The notes under the pieces were generated by a model that saw only the letters and a program-made list of their open reading frames with translations, was not told where the DNA came from and made no database searches. The translations under genes were made by a program, and so were the position numbers. A stretch of DNA of 64,000 bases from Phanerochaete sordida (taxonomy: Eukaryota > Basidiomycota > Agaricomycetes > Polyporales > Phanerochaetaceae): assembly GCA_019973155.2 (NCBI GenBank), contig BPQB01000002.1, forward strand, positions 1,488,001 to 1,552,000, given 5' to 3'. Each line of letters starts with the position of its first letter. Position 1 is the stretch's first letter. Of the stretch, positions 22,986-35,382 are shown piece after piece.

Positions 22986-25900
22986 TCACGCTACCGCATC
23001 AACAACGTAGAGGACTTGCTGGGGCCGGACGAACAGCCCTCGGGATTCGGTGTTGGAAATATCTGAGACGGCGGGCGACACGCTTCGCAGCCGCTTCGAG
23101 CGGTCGATGCTGAGCTGGTCGCCCTCACGCTTCAGGCTGCTGCCATGGCCCGCCATGTTGCCGCTCCAATCGACCCGTCGCCGGCGGATGTCGCCGTAGT
23201 CCCACTCGCCCGTGGCGCCGATATCGAAGTAGCGTATCCCACCCCAGGTGCCGTCGTTCCACTGCCGCCCCTCGAGCCTGTCCTCGGGCCAGTCTTCGCC
23301 GACGGGCACTTCGACGCCGACCCAAGGGCCGACTTCGCCCTCGAGCTCGCCGATGTAGCGCGCATACGCGCGGAATCGAGCTCTGTTAGAGGAAATGATG
23401 CAAGGAATCCCGATGTCGAGCGTTGCTCCTCGAGGCAAGGCGTTCGGGTCACTCGGTGGCAGTTCCACTGCCGATCGATCTGTGATAGTGTCCGATGAGT
23501 TCTTGCGCTTGAGCGAGCCCTTGACAGTGCGAGCACTCGCAGTGCTTGGTTGCTTGGAGTGTAGCGAAGATTTTGGTCTTGCCTTAATGGTCGCCTTGGG
23601 GTCGGTAACGCCTGAAGATCTGTTCCCTTTCGGCGGGACAGGAGGAGGGATGGTGGCTGTGGACTTCCGGGAGGCAGTTCTGCTTGTTGCAGTGGCCGTC
23701 GACGCGGTCGATACCACAGAGGAACGAGCGGATGAAGTAGAAAGTGATCTTTTGGGAGTGACAGGCGACAGTCTTTTGCTATCGGCAGGAGATGGAGGTG
23801 CTCGCTTCCCGTTCGCATTGGTGCTCGTCGTCGCTGTTGATATTCGCGACGCCGCTGACGATACCCTGACTCTGGGCGACGAGGAAGCTGCTGTCCGAGC
23901 ACTGGTAGTAGAGACAGCCGACACGACCCTGGAGCGTGCAGCTGTGCTTGGTGTGACGTCTGACTTGGCTGTCTCAAAGTTGGTTGAGCCATCGCTGGTG
24001 GTGGACATGGTAGAATTGGGCCGGGAAAGCCCCGATGGTGGGCGAAGGCCGGAAGAGCTCGCGACAGTCTTCCGCACGGTAGAGGCCCGCGATGCAGTGG
24101 ATTTGGTGGATGCGACGGACGACCGCAGACGTGAGGGTACGTCGTTTGTAGAAGCAGTCGTGGACGTATGTCTCCGAGGCGCTAGCGACTGCCTCGTGGT
24201 CGAGCTTGCTATTGAGGCGGAATCGCGAGGAGGGCGTATAGAACTGGCTACGGAGGAGCTAGCGCTTGGCGTGAGTTTGGAGTCTGGCCTCGGCCCTGTC
24301 ACATTGATCGTTCTGCGGGTAGCAGTCGATGTGCGAGAGACGGTGGAGTGCGTACTCCTGGCAACCGACCTCACTGAGGCCGCAGACGACCTGACACCCT
24401 CGCCTGTCAAACGCGTGACATTGCGATTTGCGTGCGGTGTTCTGAGTGAGTACACGCTGTGAGTGTCCTCCTCTGCCCTCGCCTTGGGGCCTCCACGTGG
24501 CTTGCCGGTAGGCGTGGCAGGGGCTCCGTTCGGATTCAGTAGCTCTTCCTGTTTCACATCGATTTCTTGAGAGACACCAGGTGAACAAACAATGACAGCG
24601 GCAAATACAGGACACGACGACGAACCGTGTGCAATCTCGACTAGGGCCCAATCATCCAATTTGTCGAAGCCGCCCTCCTGCTTGACGCCTACCCAACGTC
24701 TGCGCATCCAGCGCAGGATATCCATCCTGGTCTGTTCAACCTGGACTCGCACGTGGGATGTCGCTGACAACATAGCCTGGTCAGCCTCCGTCGCATGTGG
24801 ACGCAGGAGTATGGACGACACCAGGGTCTGGTGGACCGTCAGTCTCAAGGCACAGTGTAATGAACGTGTCCACGACGCACCTGATACAGCACCGCGGCAT
24901 TCTTTTCATTCATGCCCCGCCGGACTGCTTCCATAATCAACTCGACCCGTTCGCCGTCGTCAAAATGCGCGCCGTCTGCTTCCATAATTTCGAGCCATTC
25001 GTCCTGCTCGAAGCATTCCGCGGCCTGGCTGCAGAGGACGTCGTCGATGGTCTTGCGCGCTGCAAGAATCATGTCCCGCGAAATCTCGGCCCAAGGCTCT
25101 GTAGTTCCTTCAAGCTTCTTCATGCCCGTCTGTGCGGCATACAGTAGAGGAAACACGTTGAGCGGCGTCGAGCGCTTCGCGAGACCCTTGAGCAGGGTGT
25201 CCCGCATCTTCTGCGTGAGTCGTGCAAACTCTGCGTTGCACCAGCCCTCACCGAAGAGCCCGACGAGCGCGCGTCTGGCACCGCGCTCGAGATGGGGGTT
25301 CTTGACATCGTCGAGGAGCGAAAACTCGAGCACTCGCGGTGCGCGCCGGGCGCACTGCCGGCATCTGCACCCGCCTGTGCCCCACTTGCCGCCAGTGATA
25401 CTCTCGTACTCTGAGAATTCGAGGAAGGCGTGGAAGAGTCCATGCATCATCTCTTGGACGATGCGCGCTTGAATTTCGTCGTACAGAGAGTCGAGACCAA
25501 GATATGTCGCCGAGCGCATGATGTGGAAGGAAGTGTCGAGGTCGAAGGTCCGGTGGGAGAACACCAAGGTACCCGTATAGATGTACCCAAGGGTGAAATG
25601 AAGGGAGGCGGGTGTAAATGGTGGGGAAGGTAGTGTGACTGTGAGCGGCTCTCCGGAGGTCTGCTTCACGCCCCATTGCAGTAATTGGGTATGGAAATAA
25701 GGCGAACGCGAGACAAGGATGAAGCGGTGGGAGGAGAAGATAGCCGTTGTGTTCTCGTGGCTCGACGACGAGATATTGCCTGTGAGTGCGATCCGAACAT
25801 CTGAGTAGAGACGGGACCGCCACATGAAGACAAGATCCTTGCGTAGCTTGTCTATCCGGCCATCTTCGCCGTCCCCTTCCTCTGTGGATTCCCCAGAATC

Positions 25901-26693
25901 GAATAAAAACTCGAAGGCCTCCCCTAGACCCTTGCCCGTGTAGAGGTACTCGAGCTCATTCGAGAACAGTGTCGGGTTGATGTGCGCGTTGAGTCGCAGT
26001 ACTCCGCCGACGGTCTGAGAAGGCGATGGTGAAGCAGCGCGAAAGGGAGACGGCGATCTTGATGCCGCACCAAAGTCGTGAGCGAGAGCGAGGGACAGCG
26101 CCGATTGTGCGGGCAAGGAGGTAGGTGATGTTGAGTAGGGATACGGTGATTGACTAGGAGGAGGAGGTCTTGACTGGAAGTAGCGACTCTGAAACGATGG
26201 CGGTGCGCGAGCGTACACAATAGCTACAAGGCAAAGGGAGTCAGGATAAGGCGGATTAACCTTCTGTGAGACTGCTGGCAAGCTGGCCAAACGGACGAGG
26301 GTCAATATGAGCACGCAGGGCGAAGGCCTTGCAAATGCTTGGCCAGTACGTCACAGCCCGCGCAGCTGCAGAAACAGATCGTGCACCAGTAGTGCCATGT
26401 CTTGCACACTGCTTGTCGACCGTAACGAAGCCATATGACGATCAGGAATGCGCACCTTTATGTCCCCAGACCTCCTCCATGCGTGTGCCCTTCGGGTCGT
26501 CCTCGTCCGAGAGTTCCCATACAACATCAGGGAAGCGTTCTTTGGCCTGCTCGAACAGTGCCTGGAGGTCGTCTTGCCAGAGCACCGTTGAACGTGCAGT
26601 CGCCTCCTGGAGGGCCGGCGGCGTGCTGTTCGTCGCGCTGTTGCCCGCGGGCGCACCCGTGTTTGCCGCATGGGCGGCGGGCGGGGCGGCCAT
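22986..26693 (-). CDS. BTB/POZ + CAP-Gly fusion protein
   Basis: Exons 26693-26456, 26223-24881 and 24827-22986 total 3423 nt, about 1140 residues. The two long open frames look like separate genes, but an excellent donor (GTGCGT at 24880-24875) and acceptor (CAG at 24830-24828) join them in frame. The N-terminal BTB domain begins before residue 80 (MEEVWGHK, then AIVYARAPPSFQSRYF after splicing) and continues with SDVRIALTGN, FSSHRFILVSRSPYFHTQLL and LHFTLGYIYTGTLVF. A BACK-like helical region (residues 330-560) and a Ser/Thr/Arg-rich disordered linker follow. A C-terminal CAP-Gly domain (IGELEGEVGPWVGVEVP, QWNDGTWGGIRYFDI) should bind tubulin or EB-type tails. The combination suggests a microtubule-linked adaptor, possibly for Cul3; inference. 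A 60-nt in-frame intron-like stretch sits near the start of the linker. Confidence 0.8.
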
Positions 26694-27074
26694 CCGGGGT
26701 AGAGAAAGCGGAAAGGAAAGGCAGGAGTGTGCGTGAAGTGAAGAACGAGGAAGCCCGGCAAGCGGGAGGAGAAGAGGAAGTGACGGCGAAGGGAAAGGAA
26801 GGCGCGGCGGAGGGCTATGGTCTCAGCGTGCGCGATGTAGCCAGTGCCCACAGTGGGGACTCGCTTGACGCCCCAATGCGAGAACACCTGCCTCGCGGTC
26901 GCCGTCGACGGTGAGAGAACACACTTTCAAAGTGGGACAGGCAGACGGTGAAGCAGAGCGAGATAACTGGTCATTATTTCCTCAGCGCAGCCTTGCTGGA
27001 GACACGATCGACCATCTGGCGCCGCGGAAGCAGATTACGCACCGAGCCATACATTCGTCCCAAAACCCGCAAAA
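26694..27074. promoter_or_regulatory. BTB/CAP-Gly promoter and SPT21-like 3' flank
   Basis: About 380 bp between two minus-strand genes. Purine-rich on the plus strand just upstream of the BTB gene start (about 26,700-26,800). No other feature seen. Confidence 0.35.
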
Positions 27075-30000
27075 CTACAATACACATCCACTGTACAGCT
27101 CCTGCAGGTCCTGCGCCAGCTTCGCCGCGTCCACGCCCATCGTGGCGGCCGCCGCTGCGACCTCCGCCGTCACCTCCCCCTCTGACCCCATCAGAGGCTT
27201 CATCGTCTCCCAAAACTCAGTGAAATCCATATCAGCGAGCTCAACTTGGTCGAAGTCTGCGCCCGCCATGAAGTCGCATCCGTCAGAAAAGTCAGGCAGC
27301 AGGCCCTGCGTGGGTGCCATCCCAAAATCATCAGGCTGTGTTGCAGCCGTAGAGCTCGATCCGAGCGGATCAAAGCACATTGCGCCGAGGACATCATCCG
27401 AGGACAGCGTCGGCAACGAGAACAACTCCTGGAGGTCCTCAGGCACCAGCGACGTCTGCGACGAATCGTCTGGGTCTAGCGTCGGTGTAAGCGACTCCAC
27501 GTCAGATAATGTCGCCGAGGATGCAATCGACATCTCCGGCGGTTCGTCCTCCGGATCGGTGTCAGGATCCAAGAGTGGACTTGAGGGCAGTGGCGGGGAC
27601 GATGGTGGTAACGGTGAAGACGGAGGCAGTCCCGTCGACCAACGATCCTCCTGCTTGGGCGTGGCCGGTGTACGCGGGCGCGGGGCGTCGCACTCGCCCT
27701 CGGTATCGCTGCTAGCAATGGGTAGGGATGACGGGGGAGAAAGCACGTCGTCCGATTCTGGGCTGTCCGCAAGAGGGCCCGGGTGCTGTGGCTCGATGTG
27801 CGGCGGACTTAAGCTTGCGCGTACCTGCCTGCCCTTGCCCTCTCTTCGCATCGGGGTGAGCATCGACGCCAGCGTCGAATACAGACTCGGGAGCTTGGGT
27901 GGGGAAGTCTGCTTGGACCCGGACCGACGCAGCGGCGTTTGTGGCGAAAACAAGGCCGAGCCTCGGCGCGCAGAGACACTATGTGGCGACGGTCTCTTCG
28001 AGACAGGCGTGAATAGCGGAGTTTCTGGTGACCCGACGGTAGAGCTTCGCCGTCGCACCGGTGTCGACGAGCGATTAGCATAAGGTGGCGGCGTCGACGG
28101 CCGTCGATAGATCGCGTCCAGATCGGACGAAGAAGCAATGACGGGCTGTGACAGCATCGCCGGCGTAGGGTTCACGGGATCGGACTTTATTTGGTCGATA
28201 TGCGAGGCAGGCTGCGAAGTTCCGTTCTTGACAAGGTCCCGGCTATCGTTACGCTCGGCCTGAAGCTCCGGGTCATTCTCCTTTGATTTGTTTCCCGAGG
28301 TCTTCCTTCTCTTGCTCCTGGCCGGCTTGGTCGACTCAGGTGGCGGGAGCTGCACGCGAGAATCTGGAAACCTCGGTACCATCGCCGTACTTGTTTTCGC
28401 CCACTCTGGCATAACAAAAGTCTTTCGAGGCTGCGACGTGGGGGGCGGCCGCTCAGCTGGAAGACGTGGCGGTGAGCTCTGCGAGATTCTCCGCCAATTC
28501 GATGTTCCTGGCTGCGCAATGAACTGCAGACCTGGCATATGAGAGCTGCGGTGCCTGGGGGAGCCGGTAGCAGCTGGGCCGGGTTCCGAGTTGATGTCTG
28601 TGGGGGCGGTGTGGTGAGTAGGCAGGGTGGCGTCCAGCTTGTTTGACTTGCGCGAATTCGCTGAACTGCTTTGTGTCCGTTTCCGAGTCCTCTCGTGTTC
28701 GCGATCCATCCCATCGACGATATCGCTGAGTGTGCGCTTGCGCGCTGTGCCCGCGGTCTCAGTCTGTGCGTCGCTCGTCACAGGAGTTACACTAGTGCTG
28801 TTGCTGGGCGGCGCAGCACCTTGGAGCCGTGGGTGGCTGCTCGGGCCAGAAGTCGCCGCGAAGACTTCTGCGGCGCGCGGCTTGTCCTTCTGGCTCTTGC
28901 GCCGCACGAAGGCGGTAGGGTTCACATTCTCTTTGTCAAGACATATGATCTCGTCGTCTGACCCGGCCTTATTCTTCGCAGGGGATGCAGAGAAAGGGAC
29001 ACGGGTAGGAAGTTTATTTGACGGCTGAGCAGGCTGCGAAGAAGCCGGCGGCACGACAGCCTGTGGCGATGGCAGTGGCGCCGGCTGTGCAGGATGTGCA
29101 GCCGAAGGAGCTGGGTAAAGAAGCTTGCTCAAAGCTTCAATAAGCGCAAGGTTTGGGGTCGCTCCGTGGGAGGCATCGGTAGTGGCAGAGTCGATCGCAG
29201 AGAGCGCCGCCACGATCTCCGGACCTTTCTGAGTACTGGACAGAGCCGCCAAGATGCTCTGAATCGTGGGCTGTGGAGTAGTTGTCGGCGCTGGTGCGCT
29301 GGTGGCGCTAGCCTTTGGCTCGGACGCGACGGGAGGGAGGGAAGGCTCTCTGACGGCTCGCTGAGAAGTTGACGGAGCAGCCTTCGCTAGCCGGAACTCT
29401 AGCGGAGGTAGAGGAGAGGGCCGCCTCGATGAAGAGTTGCGGGGTGCTGCAGGCTTTCGCGCAGAGCCTGACGTGGGGGGCTTGGAGTCTTGTGACTTTT
29501 GCTGCTCGACCGTAACTTTACTACTACTTGCTTGGGGCCTGTACTCTCTTCTACGCGGTACCGGGCCGGTATACTAGGCATCGGAGGAGAGCGTATGAGG
29601 TACGATGGGTAGGAGGAATACAATGTTGTTGGACACACCTCGCGTAGTGCAAAAATGACTTCCAACCTTTCCTCCTGGATCCCATCGGTGTTAATGGTTC
29701 CGGTAACAGACATGTCGCATTCAGGATCGTCGAGGGCGACCGACATAAGACCCAGCCCTGTGGCGACACCGTGCGGAGCACTGTTGGACGTTCCAGGGAG
29801 AGTCGGTAGGGTAGAGCGAGCTTCCAGCGGGTCCAAGACATAGACCGAGTAGTCTCTTTTGCCTTCCTGTACCTGAACCAGCTCAGGACTAACGCGAGCG
29901 GTCGTCAGCAGAAAGAAAGGAATGACAGGCAGGCCACGTTACCTCGTGTGGCATATCATGTCTAGAAAAGGCCTGAGAGAAGCTCGGCCGTAGACGGGTG

Positions 30001-30188
30001 GTGGTACGTTGGATGCCGACTGGGTGGGCCGGATGATGGTGACGGGGAACTTGCGCATAGAAAGCGCGAGGATGTAGGGGGTATTGTTGACAGAGTACAG
30101 CGCGCGGACTGGGCGGGGACATGCACGAGGTCAGAAGAGGTGAGGGTGAAGAGAGAAAGGACGCACGGCCAAGCTGCCTGGTCTCCAT
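27075..30188 (-). CDS. SPT21: Spt21/Ams2-like regulator of histone gene expression
   Basis: Exons 30188-30167, 30108-29943, 29888-29637 and 29550-27075 total 2916 nt, 971 residues. The N-terminal 170 residues match the Spt21/Ams2 N-terminal domain: LRALYSVNNTPYILALSM, VTIIRPTQ, RASLRPFLDMICHTSPELV, RDYSVYVLDPLEARS, GVATGLGLMSVAL, MSVTGTINTDG, LEVIFALRE. The rest is disordered and Pro/Ser-rich, with a KENVNPTAFVRRKSQKDK motif that recurs in basidiomycete members and nuclear-localisation-like basic runs (ARSKRRKTSGNKS). The C-terminus is acidic (FTEFWETMKPLM), perhaps an activation region. No GATA finger is seen, so it resembles yeast Spt21 more than fission-yeast Ams2. Role inferred: histone gene transcription and silencing in the nucleus. 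The first exon (22 nt) is the weakest part. Confidence 0.82.
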
Positions 30189-30863
30189 CGTGCGGTATGT
30201 GTCTCCAGCGTGTTTGTTGAGAGCGTGCTCTAGAATGAGAGGGAGGGAATGGGTATCGTCGGGGCGGGGCGTCTGGCTCTGGGAGGTGTTCGTCTGTTCG
30301 ACGCACGACGTGCAGCGTGACAGCTCGCGTCCCGCGTGTGACGGATGGTGTGACAGTGCGTGGCTGGGCACGTGACCGCCGTGTGCGAAAGGAGCGGGGG
30401 AAGGCCGTGGCCAGAAATGGCATGGTCGACGGCGAGCGGCGGATGCAAATCTCGAGCTCCTCCCCGGCCTCCATCCTCGAGCGAGCCGTCCTCGCCCTCG
30501 TCCTCGCCATCGCCTGCGCCCTCGCCTCCGCTGCCTCGCACACCCCCGGCTTATCCTTCTTCGGCCTGCACCGCCTTCCTCGCCCGCCCCTGCATCCGCG
30601 CCTCCGCATGCAGCACCGTCCAGATCAGCCCAGATCCTCCACGCTTTGCCCCTGGTCCACGTCCCAGCGTCGTCCTCTAACCTAATCTGTCCGCCAACAC
30701 AGCAACCAGACATTGCCCTTCCAGGTCGCCGTCCCTTCGCTCGTGCCCGCTTCGAGGCACATTCCGAACGTCGTCCCTAGACTCTCCGTTCAAGCTCTGG
30801 ACTCTGTACGCTCAAATACTCCCCGCTCTTTGCGCTTCGTCCGTCTTACCGCCCACAGCCAGC
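30189..30863. promoter_or_regulatory. divergent promoter region SPT21-like / wc-1
   Basis: About 675 bp between divergent start codons. GC-rich and open in several frames on both strands, but none of the translations (for example the Arg/Gly-rich minus frame 29962-30609) resembles a protein. It should contain both promoters. Confidence 0.45.
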
Positions 30864-33434
30864 ATGCCGTTCGAACGCTATATACAGTACAACCCGGACA
30901 ATGGCGCACAAGGCACGGATTCTCAGCCGCCGCCGCCGTCCGCGTCGGTGTACGCCGACTATCCAGTAGCCGGCAGCATGTCCAGACAGGATCCCTACGG
31001 TTACGACCACTCCATCTTCTCACCCAATGTCCCGTTCCAATTCCCTCAGCTCGTCTTGGGGCCAACCGTTCCTCCTGGTGGTGGTATGGAGGTCCTACCC
31101 TCAGGCATCGTGAACCGCCAGCCCATCGCCACCGGCTGGCCGGCAGGGCAATCGTTTCGGTCCTTCAACGAGGACTCGTGAGTAATATGCTCGACGCGAA
31201 TTTCATGTCGCTCATCTCGCACCAGATGTTTCGTAGCGCAAAGCGACAACTCGCTTGCCTCGGCTCTGGTCATGCCTCCGTACCATTCGCTACCACCGCC
31301 GAACGGTGCGGTGTCCGTGCACAACCCCAGTGACCCGCCGGTGAAGCCTCAGCTTCCCGTGGTATACAACACCTCTCCGTTCAATGGTGTGTCTCAGACC
31401 CGCACACCGCTCAACATGCCTGGCTTGCCTGTCTCCGTCCCTTTCGTCCTTCCGTCCACTGCAAATCTTAACCTCCCTGTTTATTCCACCTCGGGCTTTG
31501 ATATCCTGTCTCTTCTTGCCCGTGTCGCGACTCGCCCGCACCCCAAGATCACGCTCGGTCCTGTCGACATGACATGTTCCTTCGTCGTCGTGGACGTTCG
31601 GCGATACGATCATCCCATCGTGTACTGCTCCTCCACCTTCTGTGAGCTCACAGGATACTCCGAGGAGGACATCATCGGACGCAACTGTCGGTTCCTGCAA
31701 GCACCCGACGGACTGGTAGAGAAAGGCGAGCAGCGCCTGCATACTTCTCCTGAGGCCGTCGCACATATGCGCAAGTCCCTTGTCGCAGACAAGGAATGCC
31801 AAGTTAACTTGATCAACTACCGCAAGAACGGCGACCCGTTCGTCAACCGCGTCACCGTCATACCCATCCCCGGTGGTGTCAACAACGCCGTTCATGAAGC
31901 TGAAGACGTCGTCTACCAGATCGGGTTTCAGGTAGACCTCGGTGTTCAACCAGCTGCGATCTTGCAGAAGGTACGCGACGGAAGCTACATGGTCAATCAC
32001 ACCAACAACGTCGTGTACCCATCGCCGTTGACCACCAAGGGCTTCGGAGCGAGCTCGTCTGCGACGGCCGGCGTGTCGAAGCAATTCCGAGCGCTATTGA
32101 ACAAACGTGAATTCGTCCAGAGTATCCCCCTCAGCACGGATACTACCACTCTATCGCTGGCGCCCGAGGAGAGGCACGATCCATACGACGGCAACCGGCT
32201 CCTGAGCCTCATGCTGCTAGAGACTGCTCCGGACGCCATCTTCGTGATGTCGCTCAAGGGTACCTTCCTATACGTTTCACCATCCATCCGACACGTATTA
32301 GGCTACGACCCCGAAGACCTCGTAGGCAAGGGTGTCACAGACTTTTGCTACGACGCGGACAAGGTCCCACTCATTCGCGAATTGAAAGAGTCCTCCAGCG
32401 GACCCTCAACCCAGGGCCTTTCTCCACCTAGTGCACTGTCTTCCGGGCCATCCTTAACATCACAGTCGAGCGCGGACGATGCGACCAGTCAGCAGTATGT
32501 CAACGGCAAGTTTGTGCCCTCACACGCTGGTCCGCGCAACGTCGATCTCCTCTTCAGAATGCTCGCCAAGGACGATCGCTACGTCTGGATGGAGTGCAGC
32601 GGACGTCTCTACTCTGAGCCTGGCAAGGGCCGGAAGGCGATCATCCTTAGCGGTCGCGTGCGGCACTTGCCCTCGCTGCGCTGGGATACCGTAGGCCAGG
32701 CAGGGGGCCTCACCCCGTCCCGCATGCGCGACGAAGATAAGCCGGTCGAGCGCGAGTGTTGGGCCCTGCTCAGTGAGGGCGGTTCCTTCCTCTACGCCAG
32801 CGAAGGCGTGCGTCAAGTTCTTGGCGGCTGGGGCCCCGCTGAGGTCATCGGGCGGGCGCTCACGGAGTTCGTCGGCGGTGGGGACCAGCAGCTCGGGCGT
32901 GCGGCCGTCCGGGAGGCGCTCCAGCAGGTGTTCGCGCATCGCGGCAAGCCGGGCAACATGCGCAGCCTCTCGTGTCACCTGCAGCAGAAGGACGGCACCG
33001 AAGTCCCCGTCGACGTGGTGCTGTACCACCCTGAGGCAGACGAGAGCGCGTCCGCACCAGTGCACTCCGCCGAACGTCCGCTCGTGTGCCAGATCCGGTT
33101 CGCGCAGCACGTCCAGCCCGCGGAGATGGCGCATCCATCCGCCGAGGACGTGTTCATGGAGCTCGACCCTGCGCGCGCCAGTGGCTGGCAGTATGAGTTA
33201 CAGCAGCTCAAGTACGCCAACCACCGGCTCGCGGACCAGGTCGAGGCGCTCGAAACTAGGATCGAGGAGAAAGAGGCGGATGTGCGGCTCCGAACGACCT
33301 ATTTGCAGCGGTTTAGCCAGAACCCTACTGCGCCCCCAAACACCTGGGCTAACCACCTGATGACCCATGCCGTATCCCCGTCGCTGAAGCGGTCATGGGA
33401 CGGTAACTTGACTCAAGGCGGTGGACGGACATAA
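30864..33434 (+). CDS. wc-1: White Collar-1 blue-light photoreceptor (LOV-PAS-PAS, no zinc finger)
   Basis: Flavin-binding nuclear light sensor that pairs with WC-2 to activate light-regulated genes. Exons 30864-31177 and 31244-33434 give 834 residues. The LOV domain covers about residues 200-320 and keeps the photoactive cysteine in GRNCRFLQAPDG (Cys about 253), with ELTGYSEEDIIG before it and INYRKNGDPFVNRVTVIPI after. PAS-B (residues about 425-580) includes APDAIFVMSLKGTFLYVSPS and HVLGYDPEDLVGKGVTDFC. PAS-C (about 610-710) includes GSFLYASEGVRQVLGG. A short coiled coil (YELQQLKYANHRLADQVEAL) lies near the end. The protein stops without a GATA finger; that is normal for basidiomycete WC-1, whose DNA binding is provided by WC-2. 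Exon 2 acceptor AAG at 31241-31243 chosen for frame. Confidence 0.95.
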
Positions 33435-33648
33435 ACCGCTAGAGGTCTTTTGATGTACATTTTTTGGTCGTCATGTATCGTAGGCACAACTTCACCGAGG
33501 TCTGTCACTGTAATATCGCTATCATGGACATCACCAGTACGAGCATATTGTGTACATTAGATTACAGTTACAATCTTACAGATCTTGAGAGCTAGAATGT
33601 GCGAGGGATGAAAAATGCGGGTGAAGCTTTGCTCGACAGCGAAAGGCA

Positions 33649-35382
33649 TTATGGTAGAGGCTCCGCACTGCTCGAAAGCTTGTTCAGGTGGATGTAAACG
33701 TCCGTTCCGAACCCGTCCATGGAGATCAACCGCAGGTCACCACCGAAGTAGCGAGCATACTAACCGATAGTCAGCGGAGGACCGTATATCTCAATGGGGA
33801 AAGGCACTCACAAGCCGGGATAGTGGCAGTCCGTACCCGAACCCTGCCATGGGCGCCTTGAAGTCGCTTGCCTGGAAGTCCTGGTCGATGTTCTGTCCCT
33901 CCATCGTGGTATACATGTAGGTCCAGATTAGCGGGATGGCGCTTCGGGGGATGCCTCCACCCTCGTCAGATATCTTGATGGTGATGTCTTCCTTGCCCTC
34001 CACAACGATGAGCTTTATTGGCGGGAACTTGTCCTCTTGATCTGGTCCGAAGCGTTCGACGACAGCCCGCAGCGAGTTTTTGAGGAGCTCGAAGACGATG
34101 TGTGACAAGTGGCCGGGAACGTAGGGGAAGGACAAGTCTTTCGGGCAGATCAGCTGCACCGGCGGACCCTTGAACATGGCGTAATGTTCTTCGCAAACGA
34201 ATCGTGCGTTCTCGATGGCTTCGTGAACAATATCATGGACGTTCTGCACGATCATCAGGACGGAACCTCTCGCGGGGTACAAGGATGGAACGGACCGATC
34301 GTGTGCAGATGATCCCGACGTAGTCGGGGTGTGGCTGCAACGTGTTGAGAGCCACATCTAGCAGCGAGGCATTTAGAGAAAGATACAACGTCTGCATAGA
34401 TGAAAGACTAACGTTGACCGATGAGGAAACGAATTCCAATGCGGGACAGATAGAATCTGTCAAGCCATGACTGGACGTCGAGGTTGATATTCTTGGCTTT
34501 GCAGCTTCGTTTCCACTCCAGCACGCCCTGCGCAACAGTCGTTACAGTAGGATCGTGTCGTTTCTTGATCATTTCGAGAGTTTTCGTGAACTGGCGGTTG
34601 TAGTCACGAACTTCCGGAGGCCAAGTAATGCCGGACGTGTTCGCGAAATATCTTCTCCAACGAATGTCGGTACCTCACGCCACACATACGTAGAGTGATA
34701 ACATACCTGCGCTCCATGGGTATCCTCATCTTCTGGTGCTTGCCATTCGAGCCGCTGTGGTTTTCGCCGTTACCGCTGCCGTTACCGTTGCCATTGAGAG
34801 AGTACGGTAGCGGCGCGTCCGGTGTCAAATAATCGTCGGAGAAGTATGTGAGCGAGGGATTAGGGGTAGACTCTGGCAGTTGATTTGGAGATGCCACCGT
34901 CAGGGCCTCTCTCAGATGTGTAGGCAGGCAGATGGCTGGAAAAGTGACGAGCTCCTGAAGTGAGTCATTAAACAGGTGTCGCGCGACTTAATTCCACTGC
35001 CGGCGCACCTCGAACGATTGAGCATACCAGTGCTTCACCTTTTGGATAGACGGCATGTTGCTCAGGTTGTGCGGCAGTTGGTCCAACTCCCGCACGCGAT
35101 GCGCGAGTCGGATGGGGAGCTCCTCTGGGGGAACATCCACGTCAACCCGAGATTCGTCCCGGAGAGTGAGCACGCACCGAGGAGAAACTGGCTGGCTTTG
35201 AGCAGGGTGCCTTGGCTTGGATTCTGGCCGAATAGGACCATCTGCTGCAGCGAAACTGGCGAGGTCCGCGTGAGCGTGTGACGGAGTCATAGGTGAGATG
35301 CTGGGTACAGACCTCCGGTCTGCGGGAATGAGGCGAAGTGGTGTATCTTCTCCCACAAGGACTTAGAGATTCTGAACGACAT
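33649..35382 (-). CDS. mitochondrial pyruvate dehydrogenase kinase (PDK/BCKDK family)
   Basis: Mitochondrial GHKL-fold kinase that phosphorylates and inactivates the E1-alpha subunit of pyruvate dehydrogenase. Eight exons from ATG at 35382 to TAA at 33651-33649. N-terminal helices: [76 protein letters not shown] low-complexity [10 protein letters not shown] insert precedes [38 protein letters not shown] and [18 protein letters not shown]. The ATP-binding boxes are all present: [15 protein letters not shown] (N-box), [19 protein letters not shown] (G1), [19 protein letters not shown] (G2). Conserved C-terminus [16 protein letters not shown]. The Gly/Asn insert is unusual in length. BCKDK cannot be fully excluded, but fungal PDK fits best. 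Confidence 0.93.

Noticed and set aside
24845..26314. Separate BTB gene ending near 24,845 and separate CAP-Gly gene starting near 24,848
   Set aside because: The supposed starts are not ATG codons and a consensus intron joins the two frames with conserved-looking sequence on both sides.
29889..30713. Two overlapping long minus-strand frames (275 and 216 codons) upstream of the SPT21-like gene
   Set aside because: Arg/Pro/Ser-biased translations without motifs; the true N-terminal exon of the SPT21-like protein lies in the third frame of the same stretch and matches the family.
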